Shown one piece after another: positions 35,017-48,322 of a stretch of 64,000 nucleotides of DNA. A program made the translations under genes and the position numbers. Numbering within the stretch: position 1 is the stretch's first letter; each line of letters starts with the position of its first letter. The notes below the pieces were generated by a model that saw only the letters and a list, made by a program, of their open reading frames with translations, had not been told where the DNA came from and did not search any database. The stretch is from Apostichopus japonicus (Eukaryota; Echinodermata; Holothuroidea; Aspidochirotida; Stichopodidae). Where the stretch lies: the NCBI RefSeq assembly GCF_037975245.1, contig NC_092569.1, positions 21,418,001-21,482,000 on the forward strand, given 5' to 3'.

Positions 35017-38000
35017 GGCCTAACATCTCAGTCCATACAGTGGCGCGATGGCTTGGCGCACTGTAAGAGCTGCTGAGCGAGACTCTCTTTTGCATCGCTG
35101 GTTCGAACCCCGGTGCTGGCGTCTTTTGCCGATCTTTTACAGCGGGTGCCTGCATAGGGAGCTGTAAGTATTAGTTAATCGGCCTAACATCTCAGTCCAT
35201 ACAGTGGCGCGATGGCTTGGCGCACTGTAAGAGCTGCTGAGCGAGACTCTCTTTTGCATCGCTGGTTCGAACCCCGGTGCTGGCGTCTTTTGCCGATCTT
35301 TTACAGCGGGTGCCTGCATAGGGAGCTGTAAGTATTAGTTAATCGGCCTAACATCTCAGTCCATACAGTGGCGCGATGGCTTGGCGCACTGTAAGAGCTG
35401 CTGAGCGAGACTCTCTTTTGCATCGCTGGTTCGAACCCCGGTGCTGGCGTCTTTTGCCGATCTTTTACAGCGGGTGCCTGCATAGGGAGCTGTAAGTATT
35501 AGTTAATCGGCCTAACATCTCAGTCCATACAGTGGCGCGATGGCTTGGCGCACTGTAAGAGCTGCTGAGCGAGACTCTCTTTTGCATCGCTGGTTCGAAC
35601 CCCGGTGCTGGCGTCTTTTGCCGATCTTTTACAGCGGGTGCCTGCATAGGGAGCTGTAAGTATTAGTTAATCGGCCTAACATCTCAGTCCATACAGTGGC
35701 GCGATGGCTTGGCGCACTGTAAGAGCTGCTGAGCGAGACTCTCTTTTGCATCGCTGGTTCGAACCCCGGTGCTGGCGTCTTTTGCCGATCTTTTACAGCG
35801 GGTGCCTGCATAGGGAGCTGTAAGTATTAGTTAATCGGCCTAACATCTCAGTCCATACAGTGGCGCGATGGCTTGGCGCACTGTAAGAGCTGCTGAGCGA
35901 GACTCTCTTTTGCATCGCTGGTTCGAACCCCGGTGCTGGCGTCTTTTGCCGATCTTTTACAGCGGGTGCCTGCATAGGGAGCTGTAAGTATTAGTTAATC
36001 GGCCTAACATCTCAGTCCATACAGTGGCGCGATGGCTTGGCGCACTGTAAGAGCTGCTGAGCGAGACTCTCTTTTGCATCGCTGGTTCGAACCCCGGTGC
36101 TGGCGTCTTTTGCCGATCTTTTACAGCGGGTGCCTGCATAGGGAGCTGTAAGTATTAGTTAATCGGCCTAACATCTCAGTCCATACAGTGGCGCGATGGC
36201 TTGGCGCACTGTAAGAGCTGCTGAGCGAGACTCTCTTTTGCATCGCTGGTTCGAACCCCGGTGCTGGCGTCTTTTGCCGATCTTTTACAGCGGGTGCCTG
36301 CATAGGGAGCTGTAAGTATTAGTTAATCGGCCTAACATCTCAGTCCATACAGTGGCGCGATGGCTTGGCGCACTGTAAGAGCTGCTGAGCGAGACTCTCT
36401 TTTGCATCGCTGGTTCGAACCCCGGTGCCGGCGTCTTTTGCCGATCTTTTACAGCGGGTGCCTGCATAGGGAGCTGTAAGTATTAGTTAATCGGCCTAAC
36501 ATCTCAGTCCATACAGTGGCGCGATGGCTTGGCGCACTGTAAGAGCTGCTGAGCGAGACTCTCTTTTGCATCGCTGGTTCGAACCCCGGTGCTGGCGTCT
36601 TTTGCCGATCTTTTACAGCGGGTGCCTGCATAGGGAGCTGTAAGTATTAGTTAATCGGCCTAACATCTCAGTCCATACAGTGGCGCGATGGCTTGGCGCA
36701 CTGTAAGAGCTGCTGAGCGAGACTCTCTTTTGCATCGCTGGTTCGAACCCCGGTGCTGGCGTCTTTTGCCGATCTTTTACAGCGGGTGCCTGCATAGGGA
36801 GCTGTAAGTATTAGTTAATCGGCCTAACATCTCAGTCCATACAGTGGCGCGATGGCTTGGCGCACTGTAAGAGCTGCTGAGCGAGACTCTCTTTTGCATC
36901 GCTGGTTCGAACCCCGGTGCTGGCGTCTTTTGCCGATCTTTTACAGCGGGTGCCTGCATAGGGAGCTGTAAGTATTAGTTAATCGGCCTAACATCTCAGT
37001 CCATACAGTGGCGCGATGGCTTGGCGCACTGTAAGAGCTGCTGAGCGAGACTCTCTTTTGCATCGCTGGTTCGAACCCCGGTGCTGGCGTCTTTTGCCGA
37101 TCTTTTACAGCGGGTGCCTGCATAGGGAGCTGTAAGTATTAGTTAATCGGCCTAACATCTCAGTCCATACAGTGGCGCGATGGCTTGGCGCACTGTAAGA
37201 GCTGCTGAGCGAGACTCTCTTTTGCATCGCTGGTTCGAACCCCGGTGCTGGCGTCTTTTGCCGATCTTTTACAGCGGGTGCCTGCATAGGGAGCTGTAAG
37301 TATTAGTTAATCGGCCTAACATCTCAGTCCATACAGTGGCGCGATGGCTTGGCGCACTGTAAGAGCTGCTGAGCGAGACTCTCTTTTGCATCGCTGGTTC
37401 GAACCCCGGTGCTGGCGTCTTTTGCCGATCTTTTACAGCGGGTGCCTGCATAGGGAGCTGTAAGTATTAGTTAATCGGCCTAACATCTCAGTCCATACAG
37501 TGGCGCGATGGCTTGGCGCACTGTAAGAGCTGCTGAGCGAGACTCTCTTTTGCATCGCTGGTTCGAACCCCGGTGCTGGCGTCTTTTGCCGATCTTTTAC
37601 AGCGGGTGCCTGCATAGGGAGCTGTAAGTATTAGTTAATCGGCCTAACATCTCAGTCCATACAGTGGCGCGATGGCTTGGCGCACTGTAAGAGCTGCTGA
37701 GCGAGACTCTCTTTTGCATCGCTGGTTCGAACCCCGGTGCTGGCGTCTTTTGCCGATCTTTTACAGCGGGTGCCTGCATAGGGAGCTGTAAGTATTAGTT
37801 AATCGGCCTAACATCTCAGTCCATACAGTGGCGCGATGGCTTGGCGCACTGTAAGAGCTGCTGAGCGAGACTCTCTTTTGCATCGCTGGTTCGAACCCCG
37901 GTGCTGGCGTCTTTTGCCGATCTTTTACAGCGGGTGCCTGCATAGGGAGCTGTAAGTATTAGTTAATCGGCCTAACATCTCAGTCCATACAGTGGCGCGA

Positions 38001-39608
38001 TGGCTTGGCGCACTGTAAGAGCTGCTGAGCGAGACTCTCTTTTGCATCGCTGGTTCGAACCCCGGTGCTGGCGTCTTTTGCCGATCTTTTACAGCGGGTG
38101 CCTGCATAGGGAGCTGTAAGTATTAGTTAATCGGCCTAACATCTCAGTCCATACAGTGGCGCGATGGCTTGGCGCACTGTAAGAGCTGCTGAGCGAGACT
38201 CTCTTTTGCATCGCTGGTTCGAACCCCGGTGCTGGCGTCTTTTGCCGATCTTTTACAGCGGGTGCCTGCATAGGGAGCTGTAAGTATTAGTTAATCGGCC
38301 TAACATCTCAGTCCATACAGTGGCGCGATGGCTTGGCGCACTGTAAGAGCTGCTGAGCGAGACTCTCTTTTGCATCGCTGGTTCGAACCCCGGTGCTGGC
38401 GTCTTTTGCCGATCTTTTACAGCGGGTGCCTGCATAGGGAGCTGTAAGTATTAGTTAATCGGCCTAACATCTCAGTCCATACAGTGGCGCGATGGCTTGG
38501 CGCACTGTAAGAGCTGCTGAGCGAGACTCTCTTTTGCATCGCTGGTTCGAACCCCGGTGCTGGCGTCTTTTGCCGATCTTTTACAGCGGGTGCCTGCATA
38601 GGGAGCTGTAAGTATTAGTTAATCGGCCTAACATCTCAGTCCATACAGTGGCGCGATGGCTTGGCGCACTGTAAGAGCTGCTGAGCGAGACTCTCTTTTG
38701 CATCGCTGGTTCGAACCCCGGTGCTGGCGTCTTTTGCCGATCTTTTACAGCGGGTGCCTGCATAGGGAGCTGTAAGTATTAGTTAATCGGCCTAACATCT
38801 CAGTCCATACAGTGGCGCGATGGCTTGGCGCACTGTAAGAGCTGCTGAGCGAGACTCTCTTTTGCATCGCTGGTTCGAACCCCGGTGCTGGCGTCTTTTG
38901 CCGATCTTTTACAGCGGGTGCCTGCATAGGGAGCTGTAAGTATTAGTTAATCGGCCTAACATCTCAGTCCATACAGTGGCGCGATGGCTTGGCGCACTGT
39001 AAGAGCTGCTGAGCGAGACTCTCTTTTGCATCGCTGGTTCGAACCCCGGTGCTGGCGTCTTTTGCCGATCTTTTACAGCGGGTGCCTGCATAGGGAGCTG
39101 TAAGTATTAGTTAATCGGCCTAACATCTCAGTCCATACAGTGGCGCGATGGCTTGGCGCACTGTAAGAGCTGCTGAGCGAGACTCTCTTTTGCATCGCTG
39201 GTTCGAACCCCGGTGCTGGCGTCTTTTGCCGATCTTTTACAGCGGGTGCCTGCATAGGGAGCTGTAAGTATTAGTTAATCGGCCTAACATCTCAGTCCAT
39301 ACAGTGGCGCGATGGCTTGGCGCACTGTAAGAGCTGCTGAGCGAGACTCTCTTTTGCATCGCTGGTTCGAACCCCGGTGCTGGCGTCTTTTGCCGATCTT
39401 TTACAGCGGGTGCCTGCATAGGGAGCTGTAAGTATTAGTTAATCGGCCTAACATCTCAGTCCATACAGTGGCGCGATGGCTTGGCGCACTGTAAGAGCTG
39501 CTGAGCGAGACTCTCTTTTGCATCGCTGGTTCGAACCCCGGTGCTGGCGTCTTTTGCCGATCTTTTACAGCGGGTGCCTGCATAGGGAGCTGTAAGTATT
39601 AGTTAATC
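35017..39608 (+). repeat. Satellite block C8/C57/C100 (28 units)
   Basis: Twenty-eight units have C8 and C57 as in the block at 9761-17468, but also C100. One unit (36329) has a private T101 to C. C100 removes the C30-G100 pair of the tRNA-like acceptor stem. Confidence 0.94.
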
Positions 39609-41248
39609 GGCCTAACATCTCAGTCCATACAGTGGCGCGATGGCTTGGCGCACTGTAAGAGCTGATGAGCGAGACTCTCTTTTGCATCGCTGGTTCGAAC
39701 CCCGGTGGTGGCGTCTTTTGCCGATCTTTTACAGCGGGTGCCTGCATAGGGAGCTGTAAGTATTAGTTAATCGGCCTAACATCTCAGTCCATACAGTGGC
39801 GCGATGGCTTGGCGCACTGTAAGAGCTGATGAGCGAGACTCTCTTTTGCATCGCTGGTTCGAACCCCGGTGGTGGCGTCTTTTGCCGATCTTTTACAGCG
39901 GGTGCCTGCATAGGGAGCTGTAAGTATTAGTTAATCGGCCTAACATCTCAGTCCATACAGTGGCGCGATGGCTTGGCGCACTGTAAGAGCTGATGAGCGA
40001 GACTCTCTTTTGCATCGCTGGTTCGAACCCCGGTGGTGGCGTCTTTTGCCGATCTTTTACAGCGGGTGCCTGCATAGGGAGCTGTAAGTATTAGTTAATC
40101 GGCCTAACATCTCAGTCCATACAGTGGCGCGATGGCTTGGCGCACTGTAAGAGCTGATGAGCGAGACTCTCTTTTGCATCGCTGGTTCGAACCCCGGTGG
40201 TGGCGTCTTTTGCCGATCTTTTACAGCGGGTGCCTGCATAGGGAGCTGTAAGTATTAGTTAATCGGCCTAACATCTCAGTCCATACAGTGGCGCGATGGC
40301 TTGGCGCACTGTAAGAGCTGATGAGCGAGACTCTCTTTTGCATCGCTGGTTCGAACCCCGGTGGTGGCGTCTTTTGCCGATCTTTTACAGCGGGTGCCTG
40401 CATAGGGAGCTGTAAGTATTAGTTAATCGGCCTAACATCTCAGTCCATACAGTGGCGCGATGGCTTGGCGCACTGTAAGAGCTGATGAGCGAGACTCTCT
40501 TTTGCATCGCTGGTTCGAACCCCGGTGGTGGCGTCTTTTGCCGATCTTTTACAGCGGGTGCCTGCATAGGGAGCTGTAAGTATTAGTTAATCGGCCTAAC
40601 ATCTCAGTCCATACAGTGGCGCGATGGCTTGGCGCACTGTAAGAGCTGATGAGCGAGACTCTCTTTTGCATCGCTGGTTCGAACCCCGGTGGTGGCGTCT
40701 TTTGCCGATCTTTTACAGCGGGTGCCTGCATAGGGAGCTGTAAGTATTAGTTAATCGGCCTAACATCTCAGTCCATACAGTGGCGCGATGGCTTGGCGCA
40801 CTGTAAGAGCTGATGAGCGAGACTCTCTTTTGCATCGCTGGTTCGAACCCCGGTGGTGGCGTCTTTTGCCGATCTTTTACAGCGGGTGCCTGCATAGGGA
40901 GCTGTAAGTATTAGTTAATCGGCCTAACATCTCAGTCCATACAGTGGCGCGATGGCTTGGCGCACTGTAAGAGCTGATGAGCGAGACTCTCTTTTGCATC
41001 GCTGGTTCGAACCCCGGTGGTGGCGTCTTTTGCCGATCTTTTACAGCGGGTGCCTGCATAGGGAGCTGTAAGTATTAGTTAATCGGCCTAACATCTCAGT
41101 CCATACAGTGGCGCGATGGCTTGGCGCACTGTAAGAGCTGATGAGCGAGACTCTCTTTTGCATCGCTGGTTCGAACCCCGGTGGTGGCGTCTTTTGCCGA
41201 TCTTTTACAGCGGGTGCCTGCATAGGGCGCTGTAAGTATTAGTTAATC
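39609..41248 (+). repeat. Satellite block C8/A57 (10 units)
   Basis: Nine units have C8, A57, G100 and A144, then unit 41085 adds C144. This corresponds to the four-unit patch at 17469-18124 in the first series. Confidence 0.93.
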
Positions 41249-42786
41249 GGCCTAATATCTCAGTCCATACAGTGGCGCGATGGCTTGGCGCACTGTAAGA
41301 GCTGATGAGCGAGACTCTCTTTTGCATCGCTGGTTCGAACCCCGGTGGTGGCGTCTTTTGCCGATCTTTTACAGCGGGTGCCTGCATAGGGCGCTGTAAG
41401 TATTAGTTAATCGGCCTAATATCTCAGTCCATACAGTGGCGCGATGGCTTGGCGCACTGTAAGAGCTGATGAGCGAGACTCTCTTTTGCATCGCTGGTTC
41501 GAACCCCGGTGGTGGCGTCTTTTGCCGATCTTTTACAGCGGGTGCCTGCATAGGGCGCTGTAAGTATTAGTTAATCGGCCTAATATCTCAGTCCATACAG
41601 TGGCGCGATGGCTTGGCGCACTGTAAGAGCTGATGAGCGAGACTCTCTTTTGCATCGCTGGTTCGAACCCCGGTGGTGGCGTCTTTTGCCGATCTTTTAC
41701 AGCGGGTGCCTGCATAGGGCGCTGTAAGTATTAGTTAATCGGCCTAATATCTCAGTCCATACAGTGGCGCGATGGCTTGGCGCACTGTAAGAGCTGATGA
41801 GCGAGACTCTCTTTTGCATCGCTGGTTCGAACCCCGGTGGTGGCGTCTTTTGCCGATCTTTTACAGCGGGTGCCTGCATAGGGCGCTGTAAGTATTAGTT
41901 AATCGGCCTAATATCTCAGTCCATACAGTGGCGCGATGGCTTGGCGCACTGTAAGAGCTGATGAGCGAGACTCTCTTTTGCATCGCTGGTTCGAACCCCG
42001 GTGGTGGCGTCTTTTGCCGATCTTTTACAGCGGGTGCCTGCATAGGGCGCTGTAAGTATTAGTTAATCGGCCTAATATCTCAGTCCATACAGTGGCGCGA
42101 TGGCTTGGCGCACTGTAAGAGCTGATGAGCGAGACTCTCTTTTGCATCGCTGGTTCGAACCCCGGTGGTGGCGTCTTTTGCCGATCTTTTACAGCGGGTG
42201 CCTGCATAGGGCGCTGTAAGTATTAGTTAATCGGCCTAATATCTCAGTCCATACAGTGGCGCGATGGCTTGGCGCACTGTAAGAGCTGATGAGCGAGACT
42301 CTCTTTTGCATCGCTGGTTCGAACCCCGGTGGTGGCGTCTTTTGCCGATCTTTTACAGCGGGTGCCTGCATAGGGCGCTGTAAGTATTAGTTAATCGGCC
42401 TAATATCTCAGTCCATACAGTGGCGCGATGGCTTGGCGCACTGTAAGAGCTGATGAGCGAGACTCTCTTTTGCATCGCTGGTTCGAACCCCGGTGGTGGC
42501 GTCTTTTGCCGATCTTTTACAGCGGGTGCCTGCATAGGGCGCTGTAAGTATTAGTTAATCGGCCTAATATCTCAGTCCATACAGTGGCGCGATGGCTTGG
42601 CGCACTGTAAGAGCTGATGAGCGAGACTCTCTTTTGCATCGCTGGTTCGAACCCCGGTGGTGGCGTCTTTTGCCGATCTTTTACAGCGGGTGCCTGCATA
42701 GGGCGCTGTAAGTATTAGTTAATCGGCCTAATATCTCAGTCCATACAGTGGCGCGATGGCTTGGCGCACTGTAAGAGCTGATGAGC
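41249..42786 (+). repeat. Satellite block C144, second occurrence (9 units plus 62 bp)
   Basis: Nine units have T8, A57, G100 and C144, identical to the block at 18125-24848. A partial unit from 42725 is cut at its position 62 by the N gap, so the size of this block is unknown. Confidence 0.93.
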
Positions 42787-42886
42787 NNNNNNNNNNNNNN
42801 NNNNNNNNNNNNNNNNNNNNNNNNNNNNNNNNNNNNNNNNNNNNNNNNNNNNNNNNNNNNNNNNNNNNNNNNNNNNNNNNNNNNNN
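42787..42886. other. Assembly gap, exactly 100 N
   Basis: One hundred N separate unit position 62 from unit position 141. An intact array would need 78 bases (or 78 plus a multiple of 164), so the N count is a placeholder and the true missing length is unknown. The subfamily differs on the two sides. Confidence 0.97.
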
Positions 42887-45206
42887 GGGAGCTGTAAGTA
42901 CTAGTTAATCGGCCTAATATCTCAGTCCATACAGTGGCGCGATGGCTTGGCGCACTGTAAGAGCTGATGAGCGAGACTCTCTTTTGCATCGCTGGTTCGA
43001 AGCCCGGTGCTGGCGTCTTTTGCCGATCTTTTACAGCGGGTGCCTGCATAGGGAGCTGTAAGTACTAGTTAATCGGCCTAATATCTCAGTCCATACAGTG
43101 GCGCGATGGCTTGGCGCACTGTAAGAGCTGATGAGCGAGACTCTCTTTTGCATCGCTGGTTCGAAGCCCGGTGCTGGCGTCTTTTGCCGATCTTTTACAG
43201 CGGGTGCCTGCATAGGGAGCTGTAAGTACTAGTTAATCGGCCTAATATCTCAGTCCATACAGTGGCGCGATGGCTTGGCGCACTGTAAGAGCTGATGAGC
43301 GAGACTCTCTTTTGCATCGCTGGTTCGAAGCCCGGTGCTGGCGTCTTTTGCCGATCTTTTACAGCGGGTGCCTGCATAGGGAGCTGTAAGTACTAGTTAA
43401 TCGGCCTAATATCTCAGTCCATACAGTGGCGCGATGGCTTGGCGCACTGTAAGAGCTGATGAGCGAGACTCTCTTTTGCATCGCTGGTTCGAAGCCCGGT
43501 GCTGGCGTCTTTTGCCGATCTTTTACAGCGGGTGCCTGCATAGGGAGCTGTAAGTACTAGTTAATCGGCCTAATATCTCAGTCCATACAGTGGCGCGATG
43601 GCTTGGCGCACTGTAAGAGCTGATGAGCGAGACTCTCTTTTGCATCGCTGGTTCGAAGCCCGGTGCTGGCGTCTTTTGCCGATCTTTTACAGCGGGTGCC
43701 TGCATAGGGAGCTGTAAGTACTAGTTAATCGGCCTAATATCTCAGTCCATACAGTGGCGCGATGGCTTGGCGCACTGTAAGAGCTGATGAGCGAGACTCT
43801 CTTTTGCATCGCTGGTTCGAAGCCCGGTGCTGGCGTCTTTTGCCGATCTTTTACAGCGGGTGCCTGCATAGGGAGCTGTAAGTACTAGTTAATCGGCCTA
43901 ATATCTCAGTCCATACAGTGGCGCGATGGCTTGGCGCACTGTAAGAGCTGATGAGCGAGACTCTCTTTTGCATCGCTGGTTCGAAGCCCGGTGCTGGCGT
44001 CTTTTGCCGATCTTTTACAGCGGGTGCCTGCATAGGGAGCTGTAAGTACTAGTTAATCGGCCTAATATCTCAGTCCATACAGTGGCGCGATGGCTTGGCG
44101 CACTGTAAGAGCTGATGAGCGAGACTCTCTTTTGCATCGCTGGTTCGAAGCCCGGTGCTGGCGTCTTTTGCCGATCTTTTACAGCGGGTGCCTGCATAGG
44201 GAGCTGTAAGTACTAGTTAATCGGCCTAATATCTCAGTCCATACAGTGGCGCGATGGCTTGGCGCACTGTAAGAGCTGATGAGCGAGACTCTCTTTTGCA
44301 TCGCTGGTTCGAAGCCCGGTGCTGGCGTCTTTTGCCGATCTTTTACAGCGGGTGCCTGCATAGGGAGCTGTAAGTACTAGTTAATCGGCCTAATATCTCA
44401 GTCCATACAGTGGCGCGATGGCTTGGCGCACTGTAAGAGCTGATGAGCGAGACTCTCTTTTGCATCGCTGGTTCGAAGCCCGGTGCTGGCGTCTTTTGCC
44501 GATCTTTTACAGCGGGTGCCTGCATAGGGAGCTGTAAGTACTAGTTAATCGGCCTAATATCTCAGTCCATACAGTGGCGCGATGGCTTGGCGCACTGTAA
44601 GAGCTGATGAGCGAGACTCTCTTTTGCATCGCTGGTTCGAAGCCCGGTGCTGGCGTCTTTTGCCGATCTTTTACAGCGGGTGCCTGCATAGGGAGCTGTA
44701 AGTACTAGTTAATCGGCCTAATATCTCAGTCCATACAGTGGCGCGATGGCTTGGCGCACTGTAAGAGCTGATGAGCGAGACTCTCTTTTGCATCGCTGGT
44801 TCGAAGCCCGGTGCTGGCGTCTTTTGCCGATCTTTTACAGCGGGTGCCTGCATAGGGAGCTGTAAGTACTAGTTAATCGGCCTAATATCTCAGTCCATAC
44901 AGTGGCGCGATGGCTTGGCGCACTGTAAGAGCTGATGAGCGAGACTCTCTTTTGCATCGCTGGTTCGAAGCCCGGTGCTGGCGTCTTTTGCCGATCTTTT
45001 ACAGCGGGTGCCTGCATAGGGAGCTGTAAGTACTAGTTAATCGGCCTAATATCTCAGTCCATACAGTGGCGCGATGGCTTGGCGCACTGTAAGAGCTGAT
45101 GAGCGAGACTCTCTTTTGCATCGCTGGTTCGAAGCCCGGTGCTGGCGTCTTTTGCCGATCTTTTACAGCGGGTGCCTGCATAGGGAGCTGTAAGTATTAG
45201 TTAATC
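42887..45206 (+). repeat. Satellite block G92/C100/C155 (14 units after a 24-bp partial)
   Basis: After the gap, thirteen units (42911 to 44879) share C92 to G (CGAAGCCCGG, inside the B-box), C100 and T155 to C (AGTACTAGTT). Unit 45043 keeps G92 and C100 but has T155. G92 replaces the expected pyrimidine at tRNA position 60, so B-box strength may be lower. These states are absent left of the gap apart from C100. Confidence 0.93.
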
Positions 45207-48200
45207 GGCCTAATATCTCAGTCCATACAGTGGCGCGATGGCTTGGCGCACTGTAAGAGCTGATGAGCGAGACTCTCTTTTGCATCGCTGGTTCGAAGCC
45301 CGGTGGTGGCGTCTTTTGCCGATCTTTTACAGCGGGTGCCTGCATAGGGAGCTGTAAGTATTAGTTAATCGGCCTAATATCTCAGTCCATACAGTGGCGC
45401 GATGGCTTGGCGCACTGTAAGAGCTGATGAGCGAGACTCTCTTTTGCATCGCTGGTTCGAAGCCCGGTGGTGGCGTCTTTTGCCGATCTTTTACAGCGGG
45501 TGCCTGCATAGGGAGCTGTAAGTATTAGTTAATCGGCCTAATATCTCAGTCCATACAGTGGCGCGATGGCTTGGCGCACTGTAAGAGCTGATGAGCGAGA
45601 CTCTCTTTTGCATCGCTGGTTCGAAGCCCGGTGGTGGCGTCTTTTGCCGATCTTTTACAGCGGGTGCCTGCATAGGGAGCTGTAAGTATTAGTTAATCGG
45701 CCTAATATCTCAGTCCATACAGTGGCGCGATGGCTTGGCGCACTGTAAGAGCTGATGAGCGAGACTCTCTTTTGCATCGCTGGTTCGAAGCCCGGTGGTG
45801 GCGTCTTTTGCCGATCTTTTACAGCGGGTGCCTGCATAGGGAGCTGTAAGTATTAGTTAATCGGCCTAATATCTCAGTCCATACAGTGGCGCGATGGCTT
45901 GGCGCACTGTAAGAGCTGATGAGCGAGACTCTCTTTTGCATCGCTGGTTCGAAGCCCGGTGGTGGCGTCTTTTGCCGATCTTTTACAGCGGGTGCCTGCA
46001 TAGGGAGCTGTAAGTATTAGTTAATCGGCCTAATATCTCAGTCCATACAGTGGCGCGATGGCTTGGCGCACTGTAAGAGCTGATGAGCGAGACTCTCTTT
46101 TGCATCGCTGGTTCGAAGCCCGGTGGTGGCGTCTTTTGCCGATCTTTTACAGCGGGTGCCTGCATAGGGAGCTGTAAGTATTAGTTAATCGGCCTAATAT
46201 CTCAGTCCATACAGTGGCGCGATGGCTTGGCGCACTGTAAGAGCTGATGAGCGAGACTCTCTTTTGCATCGCTGGTTCGAACCCCGGTGCTGGCGTCTTT
46301 TGCCGATCTTTTACAGCGGGTGCCTGCATAGGGAGCTGTAAGTATTAGTTAATCGGCCTAATATCTCAGTCCATACAGTGGCGCGATGGCTTGGCGCACT
46401 GTAAGAGCTGATGAGCGAGACTCTCTTTTGCATCGCTGGTTCGAAGCCCGGTGGTGGCGTCTTTTGCCGATCTTTTACAGCGGGTGCCTGCATAGGGAGC
46501 TGTAAGTATTAGTTAATCGGCCTAATATCTCAGTCCATACAGTGGCGCGATGGCTTGGCGCACTGTAAGAGCTGATGAGCGAGACTCTCTTTTGCATCGC
46601 TGGTTCGAAGCCCGGTGGTGGCGTCTTTTGCCGATCTTTTACAGCGGGTGCCTGCATAGGGAGCTGTAAGTATTAGTTAATCGGCCTAATATCTCAGTCC
46701 ATACAGTGGCGCGATGGCTTGGCGCACTGTAAGAGCTGATGAGCGAGACTCTCTTTTGCATCGCTGGTTCGAAGCCCGGTGGTGGCGTCTTTTGCCGATC
46801 TTTTACAGCGGGTGCCTGCATAGGGAGCTGTAAGTATTAGTTAATCGGCCTAATATCTCAGTCCATACAGTGGCGCGATGGCTTGGCGCACTGTAAGAGC
46901 TGATGAGCGAGACTCTCTTTTGCATCGCTGGTTCGAAGCCCGGTGGTGGCGTCTTTTGCCGATCTTTTACAGCGGGTGCCTGCATAGGGAGCTGTAAGTA
47001 TTAGTTAATCGGCCTAATATCTCAGTCCATACAGTGGCGCGATGGCTTGGCGCACTGTAAGAGCTGATGAGCGAGACTCTCTTTTGCATCGCTGGTTCGA
47101 AGCCCGGTGGTGGCGTCTTTTGCCGATCTTTTACAGCGGGTGCCTGCATAGGGAGCTGTAAGTATTAGTTAATCGGCCTAATATCTCAGTCCATACAGTG
47201 GCGCGATGGCTTGGCGCACTGTAAGAGCTGATGAGCGAGACTCTCTTTTGCATCGCTGGTTCGAAGCCCGGTGGTGGCGTCTTTTGCCGATCTTTTACAG
47301 CGGGTGCCTGCATAGGGAGCTGTAAGTATTAGTTAATCGGCCTAATATCTCAGTCCATACAGTGGCGCGATGGCTTGGCGCACTGTAAGAGCTGATGAGC
47401 GAGACTCTCTTTTGCATCGCTGGTTCGAAGCCCGGTGGTGGCGTCTTTTGCCGATCTTTTACAGCGGGTGCCTGCATAGGGAGCTGTAAGTATTAGTTAA
47501 TCGGCCTAATATCTCAGTCCATACAGTGGCGCGATGGCTTGGCGCACTGTAAGAGCTGATGAGCGAGACTCTCTTTTGCATCGCTGGTTCGAAGCCCGGT
47601 GGTGGCGTCTTTTGCCGATCTTTTACAGCGGGTGCCTGCATAGGGAGCTGTAAGTATTAGTTAATCGGCCTAATATCTCAGTCCATACAGTGGCGCGATG
47701 GCTTGGCGCACTGTAAGAGCTGATGAGCGAGACTCTCTTTTGCATCGCTGGTTCGAAGCCCGGTGGTGGCGTCTTTTGCCGATCTTTTACAGCGGGTGCC
47801 TGCATAGGGAGCTGTAAGTATTAGTTAATCGGCCTAATATCTCAGTCCATACAGTGGCGCGATGGCTTGGCGCACTGTAAGAGCTGATGAGCGAGACTCT
47901 CTTTTGCATCGCTGGTTCGAAGCCCGGTGGTGGCGTCTTTTGCCGATCTTTTACAGCGGGTGCCTGCATAGGGAGCTGTAAGTATTAGTTAATCGGCCTA
48001 ATATCTCAGTCCATACAGTGGCGCGATGGCTTGGCGCACTGTAAGAGCTGATGAGCGAGACTCTCTTTTGCATCGCTGGTTCGAAGCCCGGTGGTGGCGT
48101 CTTTTGCCGATCTTTTACAGCGGGTGCCTGCATAGGGAGCTGTAAGTATTAGTTAATCGGCCTAATATCTCAGTCCATACAGTGGCGCGATGGCTTGGCG

Positions 48201-48322
48201 CACTGTAAGAGCTGATGAGCGAGACTCTCTTTTGCATCGCTGGTTCGAAGCCCGGTGGTGGCGTCTTTTGCCGATCTTTTACAGCGGGTGCCTGCATAGG
48301 GAGCTGTAAGTATTAGTTAATC
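45207..48322 (+). repeat. Satellite block G92/G100 (19 units)
   Basis: Nineteen units keep the B-box change G92 but have G100 and T155. A single unit at 46191 differs at two sites together (C92 and C100), so it looks like a transplanted copy of another subtype rather than a point mutant. Confidence 0.93.

Noticed and set aside
3571-42786. Inverted or palindromic large-scale arrangement of blocks
   Set aside because: All units are in the same orientation, and the two block series run in the same direction, so the structure is a direct and not an inverted duplication.
42681-43049. Minus-strand 122-aa ORF across the gap
   Set aside because: It exists only because the 100 N are translated as unknown residues and happen to keep the frame.
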